From Holophagales bacterium (GTDB taxonomy: Bacteria; Acidobacteriota; Thermoanaerobaculia; UBA5066): a stretch of DNA of 64,000 bases. The position numbers were made by a program, and so were the translations under genes. Every line of letters starts with the position of its first letter. Position 1 is the stretch's first letter. The DNA is taken from contig JADJVF010000038.1 in the NCBI GenBank assembly GCA_016716705.1, positions 19,336 to 83,335 on the forward strand, read 5' to 3'. Positions 17,283-25,417 of the stretch are shown piece after piece. The notes under the pieces were generated by a model, which did not search any database, was not told the origin of the DNA, and was given only the letters and a program-made list of their open reading frames with translations.

Positions 17283-19448
17283 CTAGACGGTCCCCGACTT
17301 CGCCCGCGCGGCCTGCTGGGCCTGGATCGCGGTGAGGTTGATCGTGAAGACGATGTCCTCCACGAGGCAGCCGCGGGAGAGGTCGTTCACCGGCTTGGCG
17401 AGGCCCTGGAGCATCGGCCCGATGCTGACGACGTTCGCCGAGCGCTGGACCGCCTTGTAGGTGACGTTACCGGTGTTCAGGTCGGGGAAGATGAGGACGG
17501 TCGCCTTTCCGGCGACGGCCGACTTCGGCGCTTTGAGCCGCGCGACGTCTGGCATCACCGCCGCGTCGTACTGGAGCGGGCCGTCGAGGGCGAGGTCGGG
17601 GCGCAGCTCGCGCGCGATCCGCGTCGCCTCCTTCACCTTCTCGACGTCCTCGCCGGTGCCGCTCGCCCCGGTCGAGTACGACAGCATCGCGACGCGCGCC
17701 GGGACGCCGAAGGCGATGGCCGAGTCGGCGCTCTGGATCGCGATGTCGGCGAGCTCGGCCGCCGTCGGGTTCGGGTTCACGGCGCAGTCCCCGAAGACGA
17801 GGACCTGGTCGGGAAGGCACATGAAGAAGATGCTCGACACGAGGTTGCAGCCCGGGACGGTCTTGATGATCTGGAGCGCCGGCCGGATCGTGTGGGCCGT
17901 CGTGTGGATCGCGCCGGAGACGAGGCCGTCGGCCTCGTTCAGCGCCATCATCATCGTCCCGACCATGATCGGGTCCTGCAGCTCGGCCTCGGCCCGGTCG
18001 GGGGTCATCCCCTTGGCCTTCCGCCGTTCCACGAGCGCGTCGACGTAGCGGGGCGCGACCTCGACGGGGTTCACGATCTCGACCGAGGTGGGAAGGGTGA
18101 CTCCCTGCCGGGCTGCGACGTCCCGTATCTCGTCGGGGTTGCCGAGGAGGACACACCTCGCGATGCCGCGGGAGGCGACGATCGCGGCGGCCGCCACCGT
18201 GCGCGGTTCAGCCCCCTCGGGAAGGACGATCCGTTTCACGTCTTCCCGGGCCGTCTCGATGAGGCGGTGGCGGAAGGCGGGCGGGGAAAGACGTGGCACG
18301 CGCGCCGGCTTGGCGAAGGCGCGGGCCCAGGCGAGGTCGACGTAGTCGGCGACGTAGCTCATCGTCTTCTCGACGCGCTCGGCGTCGTCGACCGGGATCG
18401 TCGGGTTCATCGAGGCGACGTGCGTGGCGGAGCGGTAGCTCGAGGTCTGCACCTGCAGGAGCGGGAGGCCGGCGTCGAAGACCTTCCGGCAGAGGTCGAG
18501 GACGCGCCGGTCGGGGGCGAGGCCGCCCGTCAGGACGAGGCCCGCGAGCGGCGTGCCGCTCTGGACCGTCATCGCGGCGGCGAGGATGATGTCGCTCCGG
18601 TCGCCCGGCGTGATGACGAGCGTCCCCGGCTTCATGGCCTTGAGCGCGTTCGGGACGGTCATCGCGCAGACCGCGACGTCCTTCACGCGCCGGGTCCGGG
18701 CCTCGCCCGGGAAGAGGACCTGGGCGTGGAGCGCGTCGCCGATGTCCTTCACGCGCGGCGCCATCAGGTCCGAGTTGCACGGGACGATCGCGATCGGGCG
18801 GAGCCCCTCGGCCTCGAGCGCCGCGCGGTGCTCCTTCAGGCACGCCTCCGAGAGCCCGGGAACGGCGCACCCCGAGCAGCCGGCGGAGCCCGGTCCGAAG
18901 GAATCGGTGTCGACCTCGCCGGGATCCCCCTTCCGCTCGCAGATCCTGTTCAGGATGCAGCCGACGATTCGTCCCTCGGAGAGGGCGCCGAAGCCCCGGG
19001 CCGCGATGGCGACCGTCTCGGCCAGCTCGACCGCCGTCTGGTCGGAAGGTGCGGCGACGAGGACGAGCTCGGCGTCGAGCGCCTTCAGCATCAGCGCATT
19101 CACGCGCGTGGAGTGGACCATTCCCATCTCGGGGTGCATCCCCTGGACGATCAGGACGTCGACGTCCTCGCCCGCCTGGTCGGCGATGGCGACGACGCGC
19201 TCCATGAGCGTCTGGTCGTCGCCCGCGGCGAGAAGGCCTTCGGCCTCCCCGCGCGGGACGGCCGGCGGAATGGCGAAGTGGGCGCCGAGGGAGAGGAGCG
19301 GGATCGTGTGGTCGGGCTCGCGGTTCGCGACCGGCTTGGCGAAGGCGACGCGGATTCCCTCGCGGTCGAGGGCGCGGACGATGCCGAGGCAGGCGGTCGT
19401 GATGCCGACGCCGCGGCCGGCGGGGGCGACGAGGACGGTCGTGCGCAT
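17283..19448 (-). CDS. pta: Phosphate acetyltransferase, long form
   Basis: Converts acetyl-CoA and phosphate to acetyl phosphate and CoA; with AckA it makes ATP and acetate. Predicted 721 residues, the long Pta class: an N-terminal P-loop domain (APAGRGVGITTACLGIVRAL, residues 8-27), a central DRTGG-type domain (about 215-330), and a C-terminal PTA catalytic domain (about 390-720; LPEGAEPRTVAAAAIV, MLSYSTGASGTGEDVEKV). Between the first two domains is a Cys cluster (CSGC and two further Cys within about 45 residues, around 165-200) that I do not know from E. coli Pta. ATG at 19448 gives the standard start. It lies 23 bases after ackA on the same strand. Confidence 0.92.
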   Translation of the reverse strand: MRTTVLVAPAGRGVGITTACLGIVRALDREGIRVAFAKPVANREPDHTIPLLSLGAHFAIPPAVPRGEAEGLLAAGDDQTLMERVVAIADQAGEDVDVLIVQGMHPEMGMVHSTRVNALMLKALDAELVLVAAPSDQTAVELAETVAIAARGFGALSEGRIVGCILNRICERKGDPGEVDTDSFGPGSAGCSGCAVPGLSEACLKEHRAALEAEGLRPIAIVPCNSDLMAPRVKDIGDALHAQVLFPGEARTRRVKDVAVCAMTVPNALKAMKPGTLVITPGDRSDIILAAAMTVQSGTPLAGLVLTGGLAPDRRVLDLCRKVFDAGLPLLQVQTSSYRSATHVASMNPTIPVDDAERVEKTMSYVADYVDLAWARAFAKPARVPRLSPPAFRHRLIETAREDVKRIVLPEGAEPRTVAAAAIVASRGIARCVLLGNPDEIRDVAARQGVTLPTSVEIVNPVEVAPRYVDALVERRKAKGMTPDRAEAELQDPIMVGTMMMALNEADGLVSGAIHTTAHTIRPALQIIKTVPGCNLVSSIFFMCLPDQVLVFGDCAVNPNPTAAELADIAIQSADSAIAFGVPARVAMLSYSTGASGTGEDVEKVKEATRIARELRPDLALDGPLQYDAAVMPDVARLKAPKSAVAGKATVLIFPDLNTGNVTYKAVQRSANVVSIGPMLQGLAKPVNDLSRGCLVEDIVFTINLTAIQAQQAARAKSGTV

Positions 19449-19471
19449 GGTGTCCTTCTTTCCTTTCCGCT

Positions 19472-20656
19472 TCAGGCCCCGCGGGCGATCCGTTCGGCGT
19501 CCTCGGCGATCATCAGCTCCTCGTTCGTCGGGACGATCAGGGCCTGGGGCCTTTCGCCGGTCGTGATTCGTCCTCCCTGCGCGCGACCGTGGGTCGCATT
19601 CGCCGCAGCGTCGAGCGTCAGGCCGAGGAACCCGAGGCGCGCGATCGTCATCTGGCGGACCGTCGTCGAGTTCTCTCCGATGCCGCCCGTGAAGACGAGC
19701 GCGTCGAGACGGCCCAGCGGCACCACGAGCGCCGCGATCGCCTTGGCGAGACCGTAGCAGAAGAGGTCGAGGGCGAGCTTCGCCCTCTCGTTCCCTCCGG
19801 CCGCCGCCTCTTCGACCGTCCGCATGTCGTTCGAGAGCCCCGAGACGCCGAGGAGGCCCGACTTCTTGTTCAGGATGTCCAGGATCTCCTTCGGGTGCCT
19901 GCCCATCGCATCGGCGACGTGGCCGATGATCGCCGGGTCGATCGAGCCGCTGCGGGTCCCCATCATGAGTCCCTCGAGCGGGGTCAGCCCCATCGTCGTG
20001 TCGACGCTCTTCCCGTTCTTCACCGCCGCGCAGGAGCAGCCGTTCCCGAGGTGAGCCGTCACGATCCCGTGGTCGTTCGCGGGGAGCCCCAGGAGGCGTA
20101 CGGCCTCGCGGGCCACGAAGCGGTGGCTCGTCCCGTGGAAGCCGTAGCGACGGACGCCGTACTTCTCGAGCCACTCGTGCGGCACCGGGTAGGTGTAGGC
20201 GACCGGCGGCATCGTCTGGTGGAAGGCGGTGTCGAAGACGCCGACCTGCAGGAGCCCCGGGAAGAGGTTCTGCGCGATCCGGATGCCGACGAGGTTCGGC
20301 GGGTTGTGGAGCGGGCCGAGGGGGATGCACTCCTCGACCTTCGCGATGACCTCCGGAGTGATCGCCATGGAGCCCGCGAACTTCGAGCCGCCGTGGACGA
20401 CGCGGTGCCCCACCGCGAGGAGGCCGTCGGCGAGGCCGAGCTCGCGGAGAACGTCGACGATTGCGTGGAGCGCCTCGTCGTGGAGCGCGCCGGCGATCGG
20501 CTTCGAGCTCTTCGCGCCGTTGCGCTTGACGTCGAGGGAGGCCTCGGGGGAGCCGAGCCTCTGGGCGATGCCCGAGACGTGCTCGACGGAGGTGTCGGGG
20601 TCGATGACCGCGAACTTGAGGGACGAGGATCCGCAGTTGAGGACGAGTACGTTCAT
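19472..20656 (-). CDS. ackA: Acetate kinase
   Basis: Transfers phosphate between acetyl phosphate and ADP. Predicted 394 residues, typical length. Landmarks: N-terminal LNCGSSSLKF (residues 6-15), catalytic-region His in FDTAFHQTMP, HGTSHRFV, nucleotide site HLGNGCSCAA, catalytic Arg in MGTRSGSIDP, FTGGIGENS, and terminal TNEELMIAEDAERIA. ATG at 20656 is selected since the family begins MNVLVLNCG; the frame stays open 42 codons further upstream but that part looks non-coding. It is the first gene of an ackA-pta operon. Confidence 0.95.
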   Translation of the reverse strand: MNVLVLNCGSSSLKFAVIDPDTSVEHVSGIAQRLGSPEASLDVKRNGAKSSKPIAGALHDEALHAIVDVLRELGLADGLLAVGHRVVHGGSKFAGSMAITPEVIAKVEECIPLGPLHNPPNLVGIRIAQNLFPGLLQVGVFDTAFHQTMPPVAYTYPVPHEWLEKYGVRRYGFHGTSHRFVAREAVRLLGLPANDHGIVTAHLGNGCSCAAVKNGKSVDTTMGLTPLEGLMMGTRSGSIDPAIIGHVADAMGRHPKEILDILNKKSGLLGVSGLSNDMRTVEEAAAGGNERAKLALDLFCYGLAKAIAALVVPLGRLDALVFTGGIGENSTTVRQMTIARLGFLGLTLDAAANATHGRAQGGRITTGERPQALIVPTNEELMIAEDAERIARGA

Positions 20657-20827
20657 GCCCTTCTTCCCGTTCCGGAGGGTGTCGGCCGAGGCCGCCGGGA
20701 AGAGCTCTCCCCCGCGTTCGTCCGAGCAGCGTTCCGGCGTGTCGTTCTGGTTCTGATGGCGTCTCCGGTGTTGCCTCCCCACACCCGCCGGAAACCACTT
20801 CCGGGGCGCTTAGAAGGCCAGCGGGGC

Positions 20828-20833
20828 ATCATA
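20828..20833 (-). promoter_or_regulatory. Possible -10 element for ackA-pta
   Basis: On the minus strand the sequence reads TATGAT, five of six matches to the -10 consensus, about 170 bases before the ackA start. The -35 region 17 bases upstream (TCGCCC) is poor, so this is only a candidate. Confidence 0.25.
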
Positions 20834-20895
20834 ACGCGCTGCGTTGCGGCGGGCGAGCCTCGTGTCCTTCGCCGTCGAGGATTTCTCGGAAATCG

Positions 20896-20910
20896 CGGTT
20901 CCGGGAACCG
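20896..20910. promoter_or_regulatory. Inverted repeat upstream of exported-protein gene
   Basis: CGGTTCC-G-GGAACCG is a perfect 7-bp inverted repeat 39 bases before the start codon at 20949. It could be an operator for that gene. No regulator can be named. Confidence 0.3.
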
Positions 20911-20948
20911 GACGGCTCCGCGCGGGTCTCAGGGAGCGGAGGACTTCG

Positions 20949-21752
20949 ATGAGAACGCAGATCGCCGCCGCCCTGACCTTCGCCCTCGCCGCCGCCGCCC
21001 CGGCCGATGCCGCGGCCCGGGGAGGGTTCGAGCTCTCCGTCCTCGTCGACGGCGCGCCGCGCCCCGAGTTCCACAAGGGCGGGACCGTCTACGTGGAGGC
21101 GCTGAGAGGGCGAGAGTACGCGCTCCGCATCACGAACCCCCTCGGAGTTCGCGTCGGCGTCGCCCTGGCCGTCGACGGGCTCAACACGGTCGACGCCACG
21201 CACCGCGACGCCGTCTCCGCGACGAAGTGGATCCTCGAGCCGTACCAGTCGATCGTCCTCGAGGGGTGGCAGGTGAACCTCTCCGACGCCCGCCGGTTCG
21301 TCTTCACGGGCGAGCGGGACTCCTACGGCGCCGCACTCGGGAAGACCGAGGACCTCGGCGTCCTCGAGGCGGTCTTCTTCCGCGAGAAGGCCTGCCGGCC
21401 GATTCCTGTGCTGCCGGAAGGATGCGGCTCCAGGGACGCCGCCGGGAGGCCTTCGAGCGGGGCTCCCGCGCCGAGGGCGAAGGGTGAGGCCGAAGCGTCG
21501 CGGCAGGAGAAGGCGGCGGCCTCGTCCCTCGCCGATGAGTACGCCGCGACGGGGATGGGCGACCGGACCCGCCACGACGTGACGCGCGTCGACCTCGACC
21601 TCGAACGCACGCCGGCGGCACGCCTCAGGATCCGCTACGAGTTCCGGCCCCAGCTCGTCCGGCTCGGAATCCTCCCCGCCGAGGACGACCGGCTCGCCCG
21701 GCGCGAGAGGGCGCGCGGCTTCGACCGCTTCTGCCCCGAGCCCGACCGCTGA
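20949..21752 (+). CDS. Exported protein of unknown function
   Basis: Predicted 267 residues. The signal peptide is MRTQIAAALTFALAAAAPAD. The mature N-terminal half (about 22-140) is a beta-rich domain beginning ELSVLVDGAPRPEFHKGGTV with YALRITNPLGVRVGVALAVD and ILEPYQSIVLEGWQVN, a pattern I associate with a widespread uncharacterised domain of exported proteins in several phyla. The second half is a charged Ala/Glu/Arg-rich linker followed by a short strand-rich end (ARLRIRYEFRPQLVRLGIL). The ATG at 20949 is preceded by GGGAGCGGAGGAC. It stands alone and is convergent with the PilZ gene. Confidence 0.65.
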   Translation: MRTQIAAALTFALAAAAPADAAARGGFELSVLVDGAPRPEFHKGGTVYVEALRGREYALRITNPLGVRVGVALAVDGLNTVDATHRDAVSATKWILEPYQSIVLEGWQVNLSDARRFVFTGERDSYGAALGKTEDLGVLEAVFFREKACRPIPVLPEGCGSRDAAGRPSSGAPAPRAKGEAEASRQEKAAASSLADEYAATGMGDRTRHDVTRVDLDLERTPAARLRIRYEFRPQLVRLGILPAEDDRLARRERARGFDRFCPEPDR

Positions 21753-21781
21753 GCCTCCCGCTCCCCTCGGTCCCCGGGTCC

Positions 21782-21805
21782 GCCCCGGAGCCTCGGCTTC
21801 GGGGC
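21782..21805. terminator. Terminator hairpin between convergent genes
   Basis: GCCCCGGAGCC-TC-GGCTTCGGGGC pairs over 11 bases with one G-T type mismatch and is followed on the plus strand by TCTTCTATTT. It sits between the stop of the exported protein (21752) and the stop of the PilZ gene (21810), so it may serve both directions. Confidence 0.6.
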
Positions 21806-21809
21806 TCTT

Positions 21810-22133
21810 CTATTTCAGGTCGCCCAGAAAACGGGAGTACTCCTCGAAATAGCCACCCAGAGCGAGGCAGAAGCCGCTCCCTCCCAGCTCGTCCGCGAGC
21901 GCCAGCGGGACGCGGCGCACGCGGACGACGGTCCCGCTGCAGTCGATCTTCTTCCCGTTCGGAAGGTGCAGCGTCGTCCGGAGCTTTTCGCCGAGCTTCG
22001 GCACGTACTGGCTCGAGATGGAGAGACCCGTGTGGGAGATGTCCCAGGTGAAACCCGAGGCGGTCCGGCCCTCCACATGGATGTCGAGGAGGATTCGCTT
22101 CTTCCATCTCGAGAACGTCCGTTTCTCGTTCAT
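21810..22133 (-). CDS. PilZ domain protein
   Basis: Predicted 107-residue single-domain PilZ protein, a cyclic di-GMP receptor. Both binding motifs are present: RxxxR as RWKKR (residues 9-13) and DxSxxG as DISHTG (about 31-36). The rest fits the six-stranded barrel (LRTTLHLPNGKKIDCSGTVV, GSGFCLALGGYFEEYSRFLG). It has no other domain, so it would act by binding a partner. It is divergent from the rrf2 regulator gene; the only diguanylate cyclase in the window is at 8.7-9.6 kb. Confidence 0.88.
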   Translation of the reverse strand: MNEKRTFSRWKKRILLDIHVEGRTASGFTWDISHTGLSISSQYVPKLGEKLRTTLHLPNGKKIDCSGTVVRVRRVPLALADELGGSGFCLALGGYFEEYSRFLGDLK

Positions 22134-22214
22134 GGTTCCCCCGACGAACAGCCCTGGAACCGCCAGCTGCCTGATCGAACTCGTCAGAGGATACAGAATT
22201 TCCCTCCAACTCCC

Positions 22215-22258
22215 TTGACCTCCGGTTTCGGCCTATATACCCTACTACTCCTGTAGGG
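22215..22258 (+). promoter_or_regulatory. Promoter with overlapping palindromic operator ahead of rrf2-sulfate operon
   Basis: A -35-like TTGACC (22215-22220) is followed 15 bases later by a -10-like TATACC (22236-22241). An inverted repeat CCCTAC-N7-GTAGGG (22240-22245 and 22253-22258) overlaps the -10 region and ends six bases before the probable start codon. Position and shape suit autoregulation by the Rrf2-family repressor encoded next. The exact promoter boxes are inferred by eye. Confidence 0.5.
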
Positions 22259-22264
22259 ATACAT

Positions 22265-22729
22265 CTGAAAGTCTCCCAGCGCGGCCTCTATGCCCTCAAG
22301 GCGCTGATCCACCTCGCGGAGCGGTGGAACTCGGGGATCGTCTCGACTCGCGAGATCGCAGAGCACGAGGAAATCCCCGAGAAGTTCCTCGAGGCGATCC
22401 TGCTGGCCCTCAAGAATGCCCGGATCGTGAAGAGCCGCAGGGGACGGGAGGGGGGCTACGAGCTTCGCCGCCCTCCCGCCGAGATCGTCGTCGGAGACGT
22501 CGTGAGGCTCCTCGACGGACCGCTCGCCCCGTTCGGCGATGCCGCCGAGCTCGCCCGCCTGGTGAAGACCGAGCCCCGCCACGCCGGGCTCTTCGACCTC
22601 TTCCTCGACGTTCGGAACGCTGCTGCCGCCATCCTCGACAACACCACACTGGCCGACCTCCTCGAACGCGACCGGCGGATTCTCGTCGCCCGCCACGAGG
22701 AAGCGGACGCCCCACGGGAGCCGAAGTGA
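22265..22729 (+). CDS. Rrf2 family transcriptional regulator, likely CTG start
   Basis: Predicted 154-residue winged-helix repressor. The family N terminus is clear (KVSQRGLYALKALIHLAER), then the recognition helix and wing (TREIAEHEEIPEKFLEAILL, IVKSRRGREGGYELRRPP). No ATG, GTG or TTG exists at the proper place; the in-frame CTG at 22265, preceded by AGGGA five bases upstream, gives exactly the family start. A one-base error for ATG is the alternative. It lacks the three-Cys cluster of IscR/NsrR, suggesting a CymR-like sensor that needs no iron-sulfur cluster. Its stop overlaps the start of the sulfate-binding protein, so it probably controls sulfate uptake. Confidence 0.8.
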   Translation: MKVSQRGLYALKALIHLAERWNSGIVSTREIAEHEEIPEKFLEAILLALKNARIVKSRRGREGGYELRRPPAEIVVGDVVRLLDGPLAPFGDAAELARLVKTEPRHAGLFDLFLDVRNAAAAILDNTTLADLLERDRRILVARHEEADAPREPK

Positions 22730-23766
22730 CACTTCACGGACGACGCCTCTTCAGATCCGCCGGCGCCTTCGCCGCCGTCGTCGCACTCCTCTTCTCCCTG
22801 CACTCCTCCTCCGGGCACGCCGCCGGCGTGCCTCCGGACGTCGAGATACTGAACGCCTCCTACGACCCGACGCGGGAGCTCTACCGGGACGTCAACGCTG
22901 CGTTCACGAAGGGCTACCGGGAGCGGACCGGCACGTCCGTGACGATCCGGATGTCGCACGGCGGCTCGGGAAAGCAGGCGCGTGCGGTCCTCGACGGCCT
23001 CCAGGCCGACGTCGTGACGCTCGCCCTCGCCTACGACATCGACGTCCTCGCCGACCGCGGGCTCGTGAAGCCCGGCTGGCAGACCCGGCTCCCGCACAAC
23101 TCCACGCCGTACACATCGACGATCGTCTTCCTCGTGAGGCCCGGCAACCCGAAGAAGATCCTCGACTGGACCGATCTCGCCCGCCCGGGAATCTCCGTCG
23201 TCACGCCCAACCCCAAGACGTCCGGGGGCGCGCGATGGAACTACCTGGCCGCGTGGGGAGCCGCCCTGAAGGCCGGAAAGAAGGAGGCGGAGGCCCGGGA
23301 GCTCGTGGCCGGGCTCTTCCGCAACGTCGCCGTCCTCGACACCGGCGCCCGAGGCTCCACGACGACGTTCGTCCAGCGCGGACTCGGAGACGTCCTCCTC
23401 GCCTGGGAGAACGAAGCCCACCTCGCCCTGGCGGAGACGGGGAAGGGCCGCGTCGAGATCGTCGTTCCGAAGACTTCCATCCTCGCCGAGCCGCCCGTCT
23501 CGATCGTCGACGCCGTCGTCGACCGGAGAGGGACGCGCGCCGTGGCCGAGGCGTACCTCCGCTTCCTCTACTCGCCCGAAGGCCAGCAGCTGGCGGCGAA
23601 GCACCACTACCGGCCTCGCGTTCCCGAGGCCGCAGCAAAGGCAGGGCGGGCCTTCCCTGCCGTCGCCACGTTCACGGTCGACGACCTCTTCGGCGGCTGG
23701 CGCGCCGCGCAGAAGAAGCACTTCGACGACGGCGGCATCTTCGACTCGTTCTTCGTCAACCGGTGA
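22726..23766 (+). CDS. sbp: Sulfate/thiosulfate ABC transporter substrate-binding protein
   Basis: Predicted 346-residue periplasmic sulfate receptor. The signal peptide ends near SGHAAG. Family signatures are present: ILNASYDPTRELYRDVNAAF, SHGGSGKQARAVLDGLQADV, TPNPKTSGGARWNYLAAWG and YLRFLYSPEGQQLAAKHHYR. GTG start at 22726 overlaps the rrf2 stop, and its own stop overlaps the cysT start, so the whole cluster is translationally coupled. Sulfate and thiosulfate cannot be distinguished from sequence alone. Confidence 0.92.
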   Translation: MTLHGRRLFRSAGAFAAVVALLFSLHSSSGHAAGVPPDVEILNASYDPTRELYRDVNAAFTKGYRERTGTSVTIRMSHGGSGKQARAVLDGLQADVVTLALAYDIDVLADRGLVKPGWQTRLPHNSTPYTSTIVFLVRPGNPKKILDWTDLARPGISVVTPNPKTSGGARWNYLAAWGAALKAGKKEAEARELVAGLFRNVAVLDTGARGSTTTFVQRGLGDVLLAWENEAHLALAETGKGRVEIVVPKTSILAEPPVSIVDAVVDRRGTRAVAEAYLRFLYSPEGQQLAAKHHYRPRVPEAAAKAGRAFPAVATFTVDDLFGGWRAAQKKHFDDGGIFDSFFVNR

Positions 23767-24593
23767 AGACCGCCCGCGTCACTCCGTCGCTCCTCCCCGG
23801 CTTCGGCCCGGCCCTCGGCGTGACGCTCCTCGGGCTCTCGCTCGTCGTTCTCGCACCTCTCGCCGTGCTCCTGGCGACGTCCCTGCGCGGCAGCCCCGGG
23901 GCGTTCCTCGCGGCCGTGACGACTCCCCGCGTCGTGGCGGCGCTGCGGCTCTCCTTTCTCCTCTCCCTCGGCGCCGCTGCGGTCTCCGCGCTCCTCGGCC
24001 TTCTCCTCGGCTGGGTCCTCGTGAGATACCGGTTCCCCGGCCGGCGCTTCCTCGATGCCCTCATCGACCTCCCGTTCGCCCTGCCGACGGCCGTCGCCGG
24101 CATCACGCTCACGACGCTCTACGCCCCGAACGGCTGGCTCGGCGCGCCGCTCGCCCGGCTCGGCATTCCCGTCGCCTTCACGCCGCTCGGCATCGGCGTG
24201 GCGCTCGTCTTCCTCGGCCTCCCCTTCACCGTGAGAACGCTCCAGCCCGTCCTCGCGAGCCTCGACGCCGAGGTCGAGGACGCTGCCGCGAGCCTCGGGG
24301 CGAGCCGGCTCGAGACGGTCCGGCGCGTCCTGCTCCCCGAGCTCCTTCCGTCGTTCCTCACCGGCGCGACCCTCGCTTTCGCCAGAGGCCTGGGTGAGTA
24401 CGGCTCGGTCGTCTTCATCTCGGGGAACATGCCGATGAAGACCGAGATCGCCCCGCTCCTCGTCATGACGAAGCTCGAGCAGTACGACATGGCAGGCGCG
24501 ACGGCCCTCGCCACCGTCCTTCTCGTCGCCTCGTTCCTCCTGCTCCTCCTCCTGAACCGGCTCGAGGCGTGGGCCGCGGGAGGAGGACGATGA
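23763..24593 (+). CDS. cysT: Sulfate ABC transporter permease CysT
   Basis: Predicted 276-residue inner-membrane permease with six hydrophobic segments. It carries the sulfate/molybdate permease signature LIDLPFALPTAVAGITLTTL and the EAA loop EVEDAAASLGASRLETVRRV, which contacts the ATPase. GTG start at 23763 overlaps the sbp stop, and its stop overlaps the ATG of cysW. Pairs with CysW to form the channel. Confidence 0.92.
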   Translation: MKTARVTPSLLPGFGPALGVTLLGLSLVVLAPLAVLLATSLRGSPGAFLAAVTTPRVVAALRLSFLLSLGAAAVSALLGLLLGWVLVRYRFPGRRFLDALIDLPFALPTAVAGITLTTLYAPNGWLGAPLARLGIPVAFTPLGIGVALVFLGLPFTVRTLQPVLASLDAEVEDAAASLGASRLETVRRVLLPELLPSFLTGATLAFARGLGEYGSVVFISGNMPMKTEIAPLLVMTKLEQYDMAGATALATVLLVASFLLLLLLNRLEAWAAGGGR

Positions 24594-25417
24594 GCGCTCC
24601 GCGCCCGCGAGAACCCCTCGCCGTACGCCTCCTCCTGATCGGTCTCGCGTTTGCGGCGATCGCCCTCTTCCTCGTCATCCCGCTCGCCGCCGTCTTCGTC
24701 GAGGCCTTTCGCCACGGCGCCGGGGCGTGGCTCGCCGCCGTCTCCGAACCCGACGCCCGGCACGCGCTGAAGCTGACCCTTCTCGTCGCGGCGATCGCCG
24801 TCCCGGTGAACGCCGCGTTCGGCCTCGCCGCCGGCTGGGCGCTCGGGAAGTTCCGCTTCCCGGGCCGCAACCTCGTCCTGACGCTGATCGACCTGCCGTT
24901 CGCCGTTTCCCCCATCGTCGCCGGCCTCGTCTTCGTCCTCGCCTTCGGGAGGTCGAGCCTCCTCGGCGGCTGGCTCGCCGGCCACGGGATCGAGGTCGTC
25001 TTCGCCGTTCCGGGAATCGTCCTGGCGACCGTCTTCGTCACCTTTCCCTTCGTCGCGCGCGAGCTCGTCCCGCTCATGCAGTCGCAGGGGACCGACGAGG
25101 AGGAGGCGGCGCGCGTCCTCGGCGCCGGCTTCTTCACGACCTTCCTCCGCGTGACCCTCCCGAACGTGAAGTGGGCGCTCCTCTACGGCATCGTCCTCTG
25201 CACGGCCCGAGCGGTCGGCGAGTTCGGCGCCGTCTCGGTCGTCTCCGGCCACATCCGGGGCGCCACGAACACGCTTCCCCTCCACGTCGAGGCGCTCTAC
25301 AACGAATACGCCTTCCAGGGGGCGTTCGCGGCGGCGTCGCTTCTCACCCTGGTCGCCCTCGCGGCCATGCTTGCCAAGGCGTTCCTCTCCCGGCACGCCG
25401 GCGAGGAGGCTCCGTGA
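24590..25417 (+). CDS. cysW: Sulfate ABC transporter permease CysW
   Basis: Predicted 275-residue permease, second half of the CysTW channel. Signature LIDLPFAVSPIVAGLVFVLA and EAA loop DEEEAARVLGAGFFTTFLRV are clear, as is the conserved CTARAVGEFGAVSVVSGHIR segment typical of CysW. ATG at 24590 overlaps the cysT stop (ATGA). Its stop overlaps the GTG of the ATPase gene. Confidence 0.92.
   Translation: MSAPRPREPLAVRLLLIGLAFAAIALFLVIPLAAVFVEAFRHGAGAWLAAVSEPDARHALKLTLLVAAIAVPVNAAFGLAAGWALGKFRFPGRNLVLTLIDLPFAVSPIVAGLVFVLAFGRSSLLGGWLAGHGIEVVFAVPGIVLATVFVTFPFVARELVPLMQSQGTDEEEAARVLGAGFFTTFLRVTLPNVKWALLYGIVLCTARAVGEFGAVSVVSGHIRGATNTLPLHVEALYNEYAFQGAFAAASLLTLVALAAMLAKAFLSRHAGEEAP

Noticed and set aside
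20657..20948. A small gene between ackA and the exported-protein gene
   Set aside because: Short open frames here have no ribosome binding site or coding pattern; only a weak promoter candidate and one inverted repeat were seen.
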